Source: an uncultured Eubacteriales bacterium (GTDB lineage Bacteria; Bacillota; Clostridia; Oscillospirales; Acutalibacteraceae). Taken from it: a stretch of DNA of 64,000 bases. The notes under the pieces are model-generated. The model was given only the letters and a program-made list of their open reading frames with translations, was not told where the DNA came from and ran no database searches. Positions within the stretch are counted from its first letter, which is position 1; the number at the start of each line of letters is the position of its first letter. A program made the translations under genes and the position numbers. The DNA is taken from positions 62,001-126,000 of the forward strand of contig CAKSTF010000001.1 in the NCBI GenBank assembly GCA_934491515.1. Direction: 5' to 3'. Of this stretch, positions 8,446 through 16,541 are shown piece after piece.

Positions 8446-10566
8446 TTATGCTTTTGCTTTAAGGGGATTTTTATATTTTATTTTTGACAGTATCAGCAAA
8501 AGTACCGTTATCGAAACACCGATTATATCGGTAACTATTTCAGGGAACACAAGCAAAAGTCCCGCAGCGCAGAAAAGTATTCTTGTGACCGGAGATAGCT
8601 TTCCGAAAGCCCAGCCTTCAAGTCCGCAGGAAAGCGCAAACATACCGAACATAGCGGTGATTACCGCAATGACTATTTTTATAAAGGGTGCCGAAGTATA
8701 GCCTATAAGCAGGGTTGAAGCGGGGTCAAGTGCGAATATATACGGTATTACAAACGCAGCTATGGCAAGTTTTGTGGCGATTATTCCCGTTTTCATGGGA
8801 TTCGAATGCGCTATTGCACTGCCGGCGTAAGCCGCAAGCGCCACGGGCGGCGTTATATCCGCCACTATGCCGAAGTAAAATACAAACATGTGCGCCGAAA
8901 GCGTGGAAACACCCAACTGACTTATAAGTATAGGCGCTATCGTAGAGCCCATAATTACGTAGTTTGCCGTTGTGGGAACGCCCATACCGAGTATTATGCA
9001 GCAAATCATTGTTGCAAAAAGCGCAAACACGGGACTTATACCAGCAAGCGAGCGTATAAAGGGCGTTATGGAAGACGCAAGACTTGTAGCCGTTACGGTT
9101 GCCGCTATAATTCCCGCCATAGCGCATGCCACCGCTACGGTAAGGGTGTTCTTTGCGGCATTTTCAAGTCCGCCGGCAAAATCCTTAGGCGGCATACTTA
9201 CGCTGTTTTTACAAATAAATCCTATTACAATACATATAACCATTGCGGCAAACACCGCTGCCGACAACTGTTTTGTGCCGAAGATTAGAAGTATCAGCAA
9301 AAACACGGCAAGCGGCACGGCAGGCCGCAAAAGTGCCGTAAACGCCGATTTTGCACTTCCAAAAACATTTGATAATTCCTCCGGCAAAAGCGAGATCATC
9401 ATAGCCGCCGCAATAGCCACAGCTGCCGCCAGACCGGCGCTTAAATAGTTCATACAAACCACAAGCACCACCACGGGAGTGAGAAGATAACCCTTTTTAA
9501 ACACAAGTTTAAAAAAGTTTGGCAGTGCGTCGCGCGGCAGACCTTCAAGCCCATTTTTCCTGGCTTCAAAATGCACCATTATGAATATGCCGGAAAAATA
9601 AAGTATTGCCGGCAGAATGGCGGATATCGCTATCGCGCTGTAAGAAATGCCCGACATTTCCGCCATTAAAAACGCCGCGGCGCCCATAATAGGCGGCATT
9701 ATCTGACCGCCCGTAGAAGCCGCCGCCTCTACCGCCGCCGCAAATTCGGGGCGGTATCCCGCTTTTTTCATAACCGGAATGGTAACGCTGCCCGACCCCA
9801 CGGTATTTGCCACCGACGAGCCCGAGATCATACCCTCAAGTCCCGAAGATATTACCGCTACTTTTGCGGGTCCGCCCACGCTGCCGCCTGCCACAGAGTT
9901 TGCAAGGTCTATGAAAAACGCGGCTATTCCGGTTTTTTCAAGCAAAGAGCCCATTATTATAAACAGCGCGATAAAGGCAATGCATATATTTATCGGTGTG
10001 CCCAGAACGCCGTCGTTTATGTTGTAAAAAAGGTTGTATACCGTCTGGCTTAAAACCCTGCCGAGCGTAAGGCGCGGATTTTTAGCGTAGTAGTAAAACA
10101 GATACGCCGTAAACGCCGCCGCTATTACTATTATGGGTATTCCCACCGTTCGGCGGCAAAGTTCCGAGACAATAAGTATCGCAAGCATGGCTATCACAAT
10201 ATAAACCACGGGAAGATTCGTACTGTTAAGTGTGATTATTTTTCTTTGATTAAAGGTGTAAAACAAAAAGCATCCGCACCCTGTAAGCGACAGCAATATG
10301 TCATACCAGGGTATATAGTTCACGCGTTTTCTCTGCTTTTTATAGGCAGGATGCAAAAGAAATCCCAAAAACACAACAAGCGCCAAAAAAGAAGTTCTTC
10401 TTGTGTGAACGGTGGAATCGGTCAGAATAAGGGTTAAAAGCAGAATATACGCCGATACCGCCACGCAAAGAGCAGAGATCACTTTTTTGTAAACACCGCT
10501 GAAAATACGGGTACTGCTGCCTGCGTCAAACTCGGCAAGCAGTTCCTCGCTGTTTGTAATTTCCAT
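8446..10566 (-). CDS. TRAP transporter fused permease (DctQM type, TAXI family)
   Basis: A 706-residue inner-membrane protein in which the small (DctQ-like) and large (DctM-like) permease subunits are fused, as is usual for TAXI-type tripartite ATP-independent periplasmic transporters. Many membrane segments are visible. The DctM signature regions include SGLEGMISGSSVANTVGSGS and PPIMGAAAFLMAE, with VPTTANYVIMGS near the second scaffold repeat. It lies 18 bases after the TAXI binding protein and is co-transcribed with it. The pair takes up a small organic acid using a sodium or proton gradient. TAXI systems have been linked to glutamate and similar dicarboxylates, but nothing here fixes the substrate. 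Confidence 0.92.
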   Translation of the reverse strand: MEITNSEELLAEFDAGSSTRIFSGVYKKVISALCVAVSAYILLLTLILTDSTVHTRRTSFLALVVFLGFLLHPAYKKQRKRVNYIPWYDILLSLTGCGCFLFYTFNQRKIITLNSTNLPVVYIVIAMLAILIVSELCRRTVGIPIIVIAAAFTAYLFYYYAKNPRLTLGRVLSQTVYNLFYNINDGVLGTPINICIAFIALFIIMGSLLEKTGIAAFFIDLANSVAGGSVGGPAKVAVISSGLEGMISGSSVANTVGSGSVTIPVMKKAGYRPEFAAAVEAAASTGGQIMPPIMGAAAFLMAEMSGISYSAIAISAILPAILYFSGIFIMVHFEARKNGLEGLPRDALPNFFKLVFKKGYLLTPVVVLVVCMNYLSAGLAAAVAIAAAMMISLLPEELSNVFGSAKSAFTALLRPAVPLAVFLLILLIFGTKQLSAAVFAAMVICIVIGFICKNSVSMPPKDFAGGLENAAKNTLTVAVACAMAGIIAATVTATSLASSITPFIRSLAGISPVFALFATMICCIILGMGVPTTANYVIMGSTIAPILISQLGVSTLSAHMFVFYFGIVADITPPVALAAYAGSAIAHSNPMKTGIIATKLAIAAFVIPYIFALDPASTLLIGYTSAPFIKIVIAVITAMFGMFALSCGLEGWAFGKLSPVTRILFCAAGLLLVFPEIVTDIIGVSITVLLLILSKIKYKNPLKAKA

Positions 10567-10584
10567 AAAAAGTCGCTCCCTGTT

Positions 10585-11580
10585 TTAGATAATACCGGCT
10601 TCCTTATAATACTTTTCAGCGCCCTTGTGAAGCGGTACGCCGCCTAAAGAAGAAACGGCAAGTTTAATATCCATTTCCTTACCCTTTGCATGAGCCGCGG
10701 ATATTTTGTCCTTGCCCTCCCAAAGGGCTTTTGTTATTTTATAAACCTGTTCTTCCGAAAGATCGTCCGATACGATATAGGTCGCCATAACGCCTACTGC
10801 CTTTACGGGCGTTGCTTCGGATATAAAGGAATAATCATCGTGTGTTATGGTATCCTCGGCATAGAAAGAATATTTGGATTTAAGCGTCTTTATCATATCA
10901 TCATCAAGTGCTATCGCCGTGATTGCCGTGTTGGTGGCAAGTTCCGTAATGGCGGTAGTGGGCGCGCCCGCAACACAGAAAAACGCGTCGATGTTGCCGT
11001 CTTTAAGCGCGGAAGCCGAATCGCCGAAACTCAAATTGTTTTTAACGATATCTTTTTCCATATCTATTCCGGCGCAGTCAAGTATCTGACGGGCGTTAAA
11101 CTCAACGCCGCTGCCCGCATCGCCCACGGAAACGCGCTTGCCCTTAAGGTCGCCAACCTTTTCTATTCCCGAATTTGCTTTTGCGATTATCTGAACCGTT
11201 TCAACGTAAACGCTTCCTATAACGGAGAATCCCTTAATCGCCTTGCCGTCGAACATATCTTTACCGTTGTACGCATAGGACATTACGTCGTTCTGTACAA
11301 TCGCCATATCGTACGTACCGGCAACAAGCGATTCTATATTATCTTTAGAACCGCCCGAGGTTGCAACGTCGAATTTGTAACCGGTGCTGTCGCCTATTAT
11401 CTGGCCTACCACCTGCGAAAATGCGTAATACGTTCCGGTAGAACCGCCGGTGCCCATGTGCACGGTGTCAAGCGTTACTCCGCTTCCCGATGCGGTGTCC
11501 GTACCGCCTTTTGTACCGCACGCCGTACAAAGTGTTAAAAAACACACGGCACAAAGTAAAATACTTAAAACTTTCCTCAT
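10585..11580 (-). CDS. TAXI family TRAP solute-binding lipoprotein
   Basis: A 331-residue extracytoplasmic solute receptor of the TAXI (TRAP-associated extracytoplasmic immunogenic) family. The signal sequence ends in a lipobox TLCTAC at about residues 16-21, so it should be anchored in the membrane by lipid. The mature part begins with the family hallmark GTGGSTGTYYAFSQVVGQII, and later shows VGDAGSGVEFNARQIL and SFGDSASALKDGNIDAFF. It delivers ligand to the fused permease 18 bases downstream. An AGAGG ribosome site precedes ATG 11580, and transcription starts from the palindromic divergent promoter at 11610-11641. Confidence 0.93.
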   Translation of the reverse strand: MRKVLSILLCAVCFLTLCTACGTKGGTDTASGSGVTLDTVHMGTGGSTGTYYAFSQVVGQIIGDSTGYKFDVATSGGSKDNIESLVAGTYDMAIVQNDVMSYAYNGKDMFDGKAIKGFSVIGSVYVETVQIIAKANSGIEKVGDLKGKRVSVGDAGSGVEFNARQILDCAGIDMEKDIVKNNLSFGDSASALKDGNIDAFFCVAGAPTTAITELATNTAITAIALDDDMIKTLKSKYSFYAEDTITHDDYSFISEATPVKAVGVMATYIVSDDLSEEQVYKITKALWEGKDKISAAHAKGKEMDIKLAVSSLGGVPLHKGAEKYYKEAGII

Positions 11581-11609
11581 TTAAAAAACCTCTTTTCAAA
11601 AATTATGGG

Positions 11610-11641
11610 TTGATTATAGCACCGCGCCGTGGTATAATCAA
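11610..11641. promoter_or_regulatory. Palindromic divergent promoter between TAXI transporter and lysR
   Basis: A 32-base near-perfect palindrome, 14 of 16 half-site positions matching. On the plus strand it reads TTGATT (11610-11615), 17 bases, TATAAT (11633-11638). On the minus strand it reads TTGATT (11641-11636), 17 bases, TATAAT (11618-11613). Each strand's -35 box overlaps the other strand's -10 box, so only one polymerase can sit here at a time. The core ATAGCAC...GTGGTAT has the dyad form of a LysR box, so the neighbouring LysR is the likely controller. Confidence 0.8.
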
Positions 11642-11708
11642 ATTCGATATTTTTATGATTTGCATAAATATTTTTTATATACAAAAAAAGAAACGGAGGC
11701 CGCCGCGC

Positions 11709-12659
11709 TTGAACGAACTGCTTTACATATACGAAATATACCGCCAGAAAAGTTTTTCGCTTGCGGCGAAAAAACTGTTTGTAACCCAGCCTGCTCTTTC
11801 CGCTTCGGTTAAAAAGACAGAGGAAAAACTTGGTATTACCATATTCAACCGTTCGGCAGCGCCCATTACCCTCACGGAGGAGGGGCGCGTATATATGGAC
11901 TATGTCGAACGCGTACTGAGCGAGACTGATAATATGAAAACCCGAATTTCCGATATATCGGGTCTTAAAACGGGAAGCGTGGCGGTTTGCGGAGAAAGTT
12001 TTGTTTCTTCTTTCATACTTCCGGAAATAATAATGCGCTTTACCGAAAAATACCCGGGAATTAAAACAACGCTTACGGAACTTAACTCTCCCGACCTTTT
12101 GCGTCTTATTTTAAGCGAGCAAACGGATTTACTTATAAGTCACACGTTTGACCGCAGCCTTTTTGACACCGAAAGCCTTTTTTACGAACGGATACTGCTT
12201 GCAGTTCCGGAGGGGTTTGCCGTCAATAAAAAACTTGCCGAAAGCGCAATGACGCGCGAGCAGGTGTTAGGGTGCGATTTTTCCGATTACGACCGAAAGG
12301 CGGTTTCGGTTAAAAACTTCCGGAAAGAGCCGTTTTTGCTTGTAAAAGCAGGAAACGATATGAACTACCGTGCAGCAAAAATATTCGGTCACGCCGGAAT
12401 TTCTCCTGTTTGCAAGATGGAGTTTGACCAGTTGATAACCGCATATAACTCCGCCTGTTTCGGTATGGGGGTTGCATTCTGCACGGACGTGCTTGTAAAA
12501 AATACCGAGCAGACCGGCTGTGTGTTCTATCCGGTTGCGGGAGAGGACACGGTAAGAGAAATGCTTATAGGTTATAAAAAGAATCGTTATCTTTCCGCGG
12601 CGGCGTCCGCGTTTATTAAAACCGCAAAAGAATGTTACAAAAAGGAGAATGTTTTATGA
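11709..12659 (+). CDS. LysR-family transcriptional regulator of the TAXI transporter
   Basis: A 316-residue LysR regulator. Start chosen at TTG 11709, nine bases after a GGAGG site; this gives a normal LysR N-terminus (LNELLYIYEIYRQKSFSLAA). The helix-turn-helix spans about residues 1-60 and a substrate-binding domain follows. It is divergent from the TAXI-TRAP operon across a 128-base gap holding the palindromic promoter, the classic arrangement for a LysR protein controlling its neighbour and itself. Its stop overlaps the start of the downstream acetyltransferase (ATGA), so the two are translationally coupled. It is a likely paralogue of the regulator at 6846. Confidence 0.9.
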   Translation: MNELLYIYEIYRQKSFSLAAKKLFVTQPALSASVKKTEEKLGITIFNRSAAPITLTEEGRVYMDYVERVLSETDNMKTRISDISGLKTGSVAVCGESFVSSFILPEIIMRFTEKYPGIKTTLTELNSPDLLRLILSEQTDLLISHTFDRSLFDTESLFYERILLAVPEGFAVNKKLAESAMTREQVLGCDFSDYDRKAVSVKNFRKEPFLLVKAGNDMNYRAAKIFGHAGISPVCKMEFDQLITAYNSACFGMGVAFCTDVLVKNTEQTGCVFYPVAGEDTVREMLIGYKKNRYLSAAASAFIKTAKECYKKENVL

Positions 12660-13141
12660 CGATAACAAAATACACCGCCAAAGACGCAGCGAATTGCCTT
12701 GAAATCTATAACTACTACATAGAAAACACAACCATAACTTTTGAAGAAGAAAAACTTACCTTAAAAGCACTGAGTGACCGCTTTGAAAAAATTTTCGCAA
12801 AGTATCCCTTTCTCACGGCAAAGTGCGACGGCAAAACGGTAGGATACGCATATCTTGACGTTTTTAATCAGCGTTCCGCTTACAGGTACACCGCCGACCT
12901 TTCGATATATCTGCACAAAGACGTCCGCGGCGGCGGAATCGGCGGAAAACTTCTCGACGCAATAGAACAGGCCGCGCGCGAAGCCGGCATTAAAGCCCTT
13001 ATTTCCATAGTAACGGGCGAAAACGCGGCAAGTATGCACTTTCACGAAAAGCACGGTTTTAAAAAGGTCGGCACGCTTGAAGAAGTCGGCGTTAAATTCG
13101 GAAAAACGCTTGACGTTGTTTACTTTGAGAAAAAACTTTAA
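12656..13141 (+). CDS. GNAT N-acetyltransferase, phosphinothricin-acetyltransferase-like
   Basis: A 161-residue GCN5-related acetyltransferase that transfers acetyl from acetyl-CoA to an amine. The order is typical of the Pat/YncA/MnaT subgroup: an early NYYIENTTITFEEE segment, then GYAYLDVFNQRSAYRYTAD, the acetyl-CoA-binding loop DVRGGGIGGKLL, and the C-terminal NAASMHFHEKHGF. Members acetylate phosphinothricin, methionine derivatives or other small amino compounds. The true substrate here is unknown. ATGA overlap with lysR suggests that the acetyltransferase is made together with the regulator and may modify the compound taken up by the TAXI transporter; that link is inference. Confidence 0.85.
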   Translation: MTITKYTAKDAANCLEIYNYYIENTTITFEEEKLTLKALSDRFEKIFAKYPFLTAKCDGKTVGYAYLDVFNQRSAYRYTADLSIYLHKDVRGGGIGGKLLDAIEQAAREAGIKALISIVTGENAASMHFHEKHGFKKVGTLEEVGVKFGKTLDVVYFEKKL

Positions 13142-13197
13142 ACAACGCAAAAAAGCGCTCTGCCGAAAGGTAAAGCACTTTTTGACTAAAAAAACAC

Positions 13198-13227
13198 AAA
13201 AAGGCACCGAAACTTCGGTGCCTTTTT
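13198..13227. terminator. Bidirectional terminator
   Basis: Perfect stem AAAAAGGCACCGAA with its complement TTCGGTGCCTTTTT, loop of two; it stands between the converging acetyltransferase and EF-G-like genes. Confidence 0.85.
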
Positions 13228-13263
13228 AATTTGTTTTGCTTTATTCGGATTTTCAAACAATTC

Positions 13264-15300
13264 TTATTCCGTTTTTGCCGCCGCGATTATTTTTTGCGCT
13301 ATGTTTGCCGGAACCTCTTCGTACCTTTCAAATTCAAAAGTAAATGTTGCCGTGCCCTGGGTTATCGAACGCATAGCGGTGGAAAAGTCGGTCATTTCAG
13401 CCACGGGAACTTCGCCCGTTACCTCCTGCATCTTGTTTTCAAGCGGATTCATACCTATTATTCTGCCGCGGCGTTTGTTTATATCGCCTATAACATCTCC
13501 GAGCATTTCATCCGGCACGATAACTTTAAGCGTGCCCACAGGTTCAAGCAGTACGGGGTTTGCATTGCTTACGCCCTCTTTAAACGCTATTGCGGCGGCG
13601 GTTTTAAACGCCATTTCGGAAGAATCGACCGGATGATAAGAACCGTCCACAAGCGTGGCTTTTATTCCTACCATCGGGAAGCCTGCAAGAACGCCCTTTG
13701 AAGTGGAGTCGCGAAGTCCCTTTTCAACCGCTGGGAAGAAGTTCTTGGGCACAGCGCCGCCGAACACTTTTTCTTCAAACACAAGTTCCTGACTGTCGCA
13801 GGGTTCAAACTCTATCCAAACATCACCGAACTGGCCGTGGCCGCCCGACTGTTTTTTATGCCTGCCCTGTGCCTTAACGGGCTTTTTGATGGTTTCCCTG
13901 TATGCTATTTTAGGTGCTTTAAGCACAACATCGGTGCCGAATTTTGATTTAAGACGGGAGATTATAACATCAATATGCTGTTCTCCGAGCGCCGAAATAA
14001 TAAGTTCCTTCGTTTCCTTATCGGTATAAACCTTTATTGTGGGGTCTTCTTCGCAAAGGCGCATAAGACCGGCGCTGATTTTCTCCTCGTCGCCTTTTTT
14101 GGCAGGATAAATCGCCATTTTAAGGGTGGGCAGCGGGAATTCCGGCATTACCGCCTGCGCTTTTCCGGAAACCGAAAGCGTGTCGCCCGTTACGGCGCCC
14201 GAAAGTTTTGATACCGAACCGATATCGCCGGCGCCTATCTCGGCGGCGTCCTCCTGTTTGCCGCCTTTAAGGAACATTACCTTTGAAAGGCGTTCTTCCT
14301 CGCCGTTTCTTGCGTTTTTAAGTTTAAGGTCACCCTTTACCTTGCCGGAAAGCACCTTGAAGTATGAAAGTTTACCTACAAACGGGTCGGCGATAGTTTT
14401 GAATATAAGCAGCGCAGGCTCGCCCGATTCGTCAAACGCGGCGTCTCCCTCTTCGGTTTTATAGTGCGCTTCGGCAGCGGAGGGCATAATTTCAAAAATT
14501 TCGTCCGCGAACATTGAAACGCCTTCGCCCGTTTGCTGAACGCCGCAGAAAACGGGGCACACATCGCCCGATATTACGCCCGCTTTAAGGCCGCGCATAA
14601 TTTCCTCACGGGTAAACTCTTCGCCGCCGAAATATTTTTCCATAAGTTCTTCATCGGCGGAGGCTACCGCTTCAAGCAACATATCGCGCATACGGTCGAT
14701 ATCCTCGCTTACGGGCATTCTGTGCTCTTTGGCGGTAAAGCCCTCGAAAACGTACGCCTTATTTTCTATAAGATTTACATAACATTTAACGGTGTCTTCT
14801 TCGATGTATGGAACCACAATAGGGCATACAACCGCGCCGTAAGCGCCCACAAGCGCCGATATTACGCGATAAAAATGCGCGTGTGAAGAATCAAGTTTTC
14901 CCACAAAAAAGGCAATGCTTTTTCCGGCGGATCTCGCCTTTGCATAGGCCTGCTTAGCGCCCACGGTAAGACCGGATTTACCGGATATCGCAATAACCGC
15001 GCTGTCCGCTGCGGAAAGCGCTTCGGTAACGCCGCCGGCAAAGTCAAAAAGTCCGGGAGCGTCTATAAGGTTTATTTTTTTGTCCTCAAGTGGCAAAGCA
15101 AACACGGCGGTTCCCACCGTGGTGCCGCGTTTTTTCTCTTCGGCGTCGAAATTGAAAACGGAAGTACCGTCCGCTGTCTTACCTATTCTTTCAACCGCTT
15201 TGCCGTAGCAGAGAACCGCGTCGGCAAGCGTGGTCTTTCCGGAATTTCCGTGACCCAAAAAGGCAATGTTTTTAATTTGATCGGCAGAATAGTACTTCAA
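13264..15300 (-). CDS. EF-G-like translational GTPase (second EF-G paralogue)
   Basis: A 678-residue translational GTPase related to elongation factor G. Start placed at TTG 15300, eight bases after a GAGGAG site. The N-terminal GTP-binding domain has the P-loop GHGNSGKTT, and the region NLIDAPGLFDF stands where EF-G has DTPGH, so the usual switch-II histidine is not there. Domains II-V follow, with GGHGQFGDVWIEFEP typical of EF-G domain IV. It belongs to the FusA2-like group found beside the canonical EF-G in many Clostridia. Its cellular role is not settled, and the altered switch II suggests different GTPase behaviour. It is a single-gene unit with its own promoter and a structured leader. 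Confidence 0.85.
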   Translation of the reverse strand: MKYYSADQIKNIAFLGHGNSGKTTLADAVLCYGKAVERIGKTADGTSVFNFDAEEKKRGTTVGTAVFALPLEDKKINLIDAPGLFDFAGGVTEALSAADSAVIAISGKSGLTVGAKQAYAKARSAGKSIAFFVGKLDSSHAHFYRVISALVGAYGAVVCPIVVPYIEEDTVKCYVNLIENKAYVFEGFTAKEHRMPVSEDIDRMRDMLLEAVASADEELMEKYFGGEEFTREEIMRGLKAGVISGDVCPVFCGVQQTGEGVSMFADEIFEIMPSAAEAHYKTEEGDAAFDESGEPALLIFKTIADPFVGKLSYFKVLSGKVKGDLKLKNARNGEEERLSKVMFLKGGKQEDAAEIGAGDIGSVSKLSGAVTGDTLSVSGKAQAVMPEFPLPTLKMAIYPAKKGDEEKISAGLMRLCEEDPTIKVYTDKETKELIISALGEQHIDVIISRLKSKFGTDVVLKAPKIAYRETIKKPVKAQGRHKKQSGGHGQFGDVWIEFEPCDSQELVFEEKVFGGAVPKNFFPAVEKGLRDSTSKGVLAGFPMVGIKATLVDGSYHPVDSSEMAFKTAAAIAFKEGVSNANPVLLEPVGTLKVIVPDEMLGDVIGDINKRRGRIIGMNPLENKMQEVTGEVPVAEMTDFSTAMRSITQGTATFTFEFERYEEVPANIAQKIIAAAKTE

Positions 15301-15356
15301 TTTGATACACTCCTCAGTGTGAAATTTGCAGCAGGTTTTTCCTGCATTACTCACTG

Positions 15357-15385
15357 ATTATATCATATTTTTTAATTGAATACAA
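15357..15385 (-). promoter_or_regulatory. Promoter and structured leader of the EF-G-like gene
   Basis: On the minus strand TTGTAT, 17 bases, TATAAT. The transcript would start near 15350 and within its first 45 bases can fold an outer CAGTG/CACTG pairing around an inner GCAGG-AAAAA-CCTGC hairpin that ends right at the ribosome-binding site. The remaining bases up to 15625 are AT-rich with no supported gene. Confidence 0.65.
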
Positions 15386-15625
15386 CTAATTTTTTTGAAT
15401 TTTATTTAAAAAAACTATGAAAAATCGACAAAATTTCTCTTTTTGTGCAGACTGCAACAAAAACGGTTTGTCCCCATATGCAACACAAACAAATATTTAA
15501 GTCCGCCTGATTTTTTTTCCTTTATATGTTACATATTTGAAATTATTTGTAACTGAATTGTTTCTGCTTTTTTTAATGTACGGTAATATAATAAATATGC
15601 AAAGAAAATTCGGGAGGGCAGGCAG

Positions 15626-16213
15626 ATGAAAAAACGTTTTCTTACGGTTGTGTGCGCTTTATTTACAGTGCTTTTCTGCGCCGCTTTCTATTTCCCGAAA
15701 AATTCCGCCGGCACCACGGTAAAGGCGGCGGCTGCCGCAAACGAAGAAACGGCGGCAAAAAGTCCGCTTGAGGCACGCTTTCTTAATATGCTGAACCACA
15801 ATTTTGTATACAACGACGGCTTCAAAAGTTTTGACGCGTTGACCGACGGCTGCATTTTATCAATGCTTTCCGCAAAAGAGGGCGACTTTATTTCGGAGAC
15901 CTGCCTTAAAGGTTTCGCAAAGGATATGTACGGTATTGATATCGTGTCTTTTGCAAAAACTGCAGGGCTGCCCGAAAAGCAGGGCTATGTTTACGTAAAA
16001 CCGATGGGCTTTACGCGTTTTACGCACGAAAACGCCGCGGTTACCCGAAACGAGGACGGAACGTACACGGTGATAACCGACGTTACGGTTGCCCCGCACG
16101 ACGATATGCCGACCAAAGAAACGGCGATTTCCCTTTTTGTTCCGAACACCGAATCGGCATTCGGTTATAATATAGTAAATTCAACGATAACCGAAAAAAG
16201 TCTTTCGTTCTGA
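15626..16213 (+). CDS. Secreted or membrane-anchored protein of unknown function
   Basis: A 195-residue protein with a Lys/Arg-rich start and a hydrophobic segment (about residues 5-24) that may be a signal peptide or an uncleaved anchor, followed by an Ala-rich stretch. The rest is a soluble domain of about 150 residues with mixed helix and strand character and no motif I recognise. It is preceded by a GGGAGG site and followed by a hairpin terminator. It lies alone between the EF-G-like gene and the tRNA pair. I would call it a real gene from its ribosome site, start and codon use, but with no assigned role. Confidence 0.65.
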   Translation: MKKRFLTVVCALFTVLFCAAFYFPKNSAGTTVKAAAAANEETAAKSPLEARFLNMLNHNFVYNDGFKSFDALTDGCILSMLSAKEGDFISETCLKGFAKDMYGIDIVSFAKTAGLPEKQGYVYVKPMGFTRFTHENAAVTRNEDGTYTVITDVTVAPHDDMPTKETAISLFVPNTESAFGYNIVNSTITEKSLSF

Positions 16214-16226
16214 TTTTCAGCCGTAA

Positions 16227-16262
16227 AACCGCCCTCTGCCGCACAGCAGGGGGTTATTTTTT
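16227..16262 (+). terminator. Terminator
   Basis: Hairpin around CCCTCTGC and GCAGGGGG followed by a T-rich stretch just after the 15626 gene. Confidence 0.65.
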
Positions 16263-16290
16263 ATATTTTCGGTATTTTTTCAATTTGTGC

Positions 16291-16319
16291 TTGACAAAAC
16301 GCATCATTATATATATAAT
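16291..16319 (+). promoter_or_regulatory. Consensus promoter of the tRNA-Met/tRNA-Glu unit
   Basis: Perfect TTGACA (16291-16296), 17-base spacer and perfect TATAAT (16314-16319), 31 bases before the first tRNA. Confidence 0.85.
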
Positions 16320-16350
16320 GATTTAGTCGCGCGAGCGATTGCATCGGTTT

Positions 16351-16427
16351 GGCTGTATAGCTCAGCTGGCTAGAGCATGCGGTTCATACCCGCAGTGTCA
16401 TTGGTTCAAGTCCAATTACAGCCACCA
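16351..16427 (+). tRNA. tRNA-Met (anticodon CAU)
   Basis: A 77-base cloverleaf including encoded CCA. Acceptor GGCTGTA pairs with TACAGCC, the D-loop carries GCTCAGCTGGCTAGAGC, the anticodon loop is TTCATAC and the T-arm contains TTCAAGT. The G1-C72 pair excludes an initiator tRNA. The CAU anticodon is read here as elongator methionine, but a lysidine-modified isoleucine tRNA has the same gene-level anticodon and cannot be fully excluded. Confidence 0.93.
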
Positions 16428-16429
16428 AC

Positions 16430-16504
16430 GGCCCGGTGGTCAAGCGGTTAAGACACCGCCCTTTCACGGCGGTAACACGAGTTCGAATCTCGTCCGGGTC
16501 ACCA
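16430..16504 (+). tRNA. tRNA-Glu (anticodon UUC)
   Basis: A 75-base cloverleaf with encoded CCA, two bases after tRNA-Met. Acceptor GGCCCGG pairs with CCGGGTC, anticodon stem CCGCC/GGCGG frames the loop CTTTCAC, and the T-loop is TTCGAAT. It is co-transcribed with tRNA-Met. Confidence 0.96.
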
Positions 16505-16541
16505 AAAATCGGCAAGTACCAACTTGCCGATTTTTATTTTT
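16504..16541. terminator. Bidirectional terminator after the tRNAs and after rluA
   Basis: Stem AAAAATCGGCAAGT / ACTTGCCGATTTTT; it follows the encoded CCA of tRNA-Glu directly and also lies at the 3' end of the converging rluA gene. Confidence 0.85.

Noticed and set aside
6525..13263. Mobile element or integrated island
   Set aside because: No integrase, transposase, terminal repeats or target duplication could be seen; only a pseudogene and paralogous regulators.
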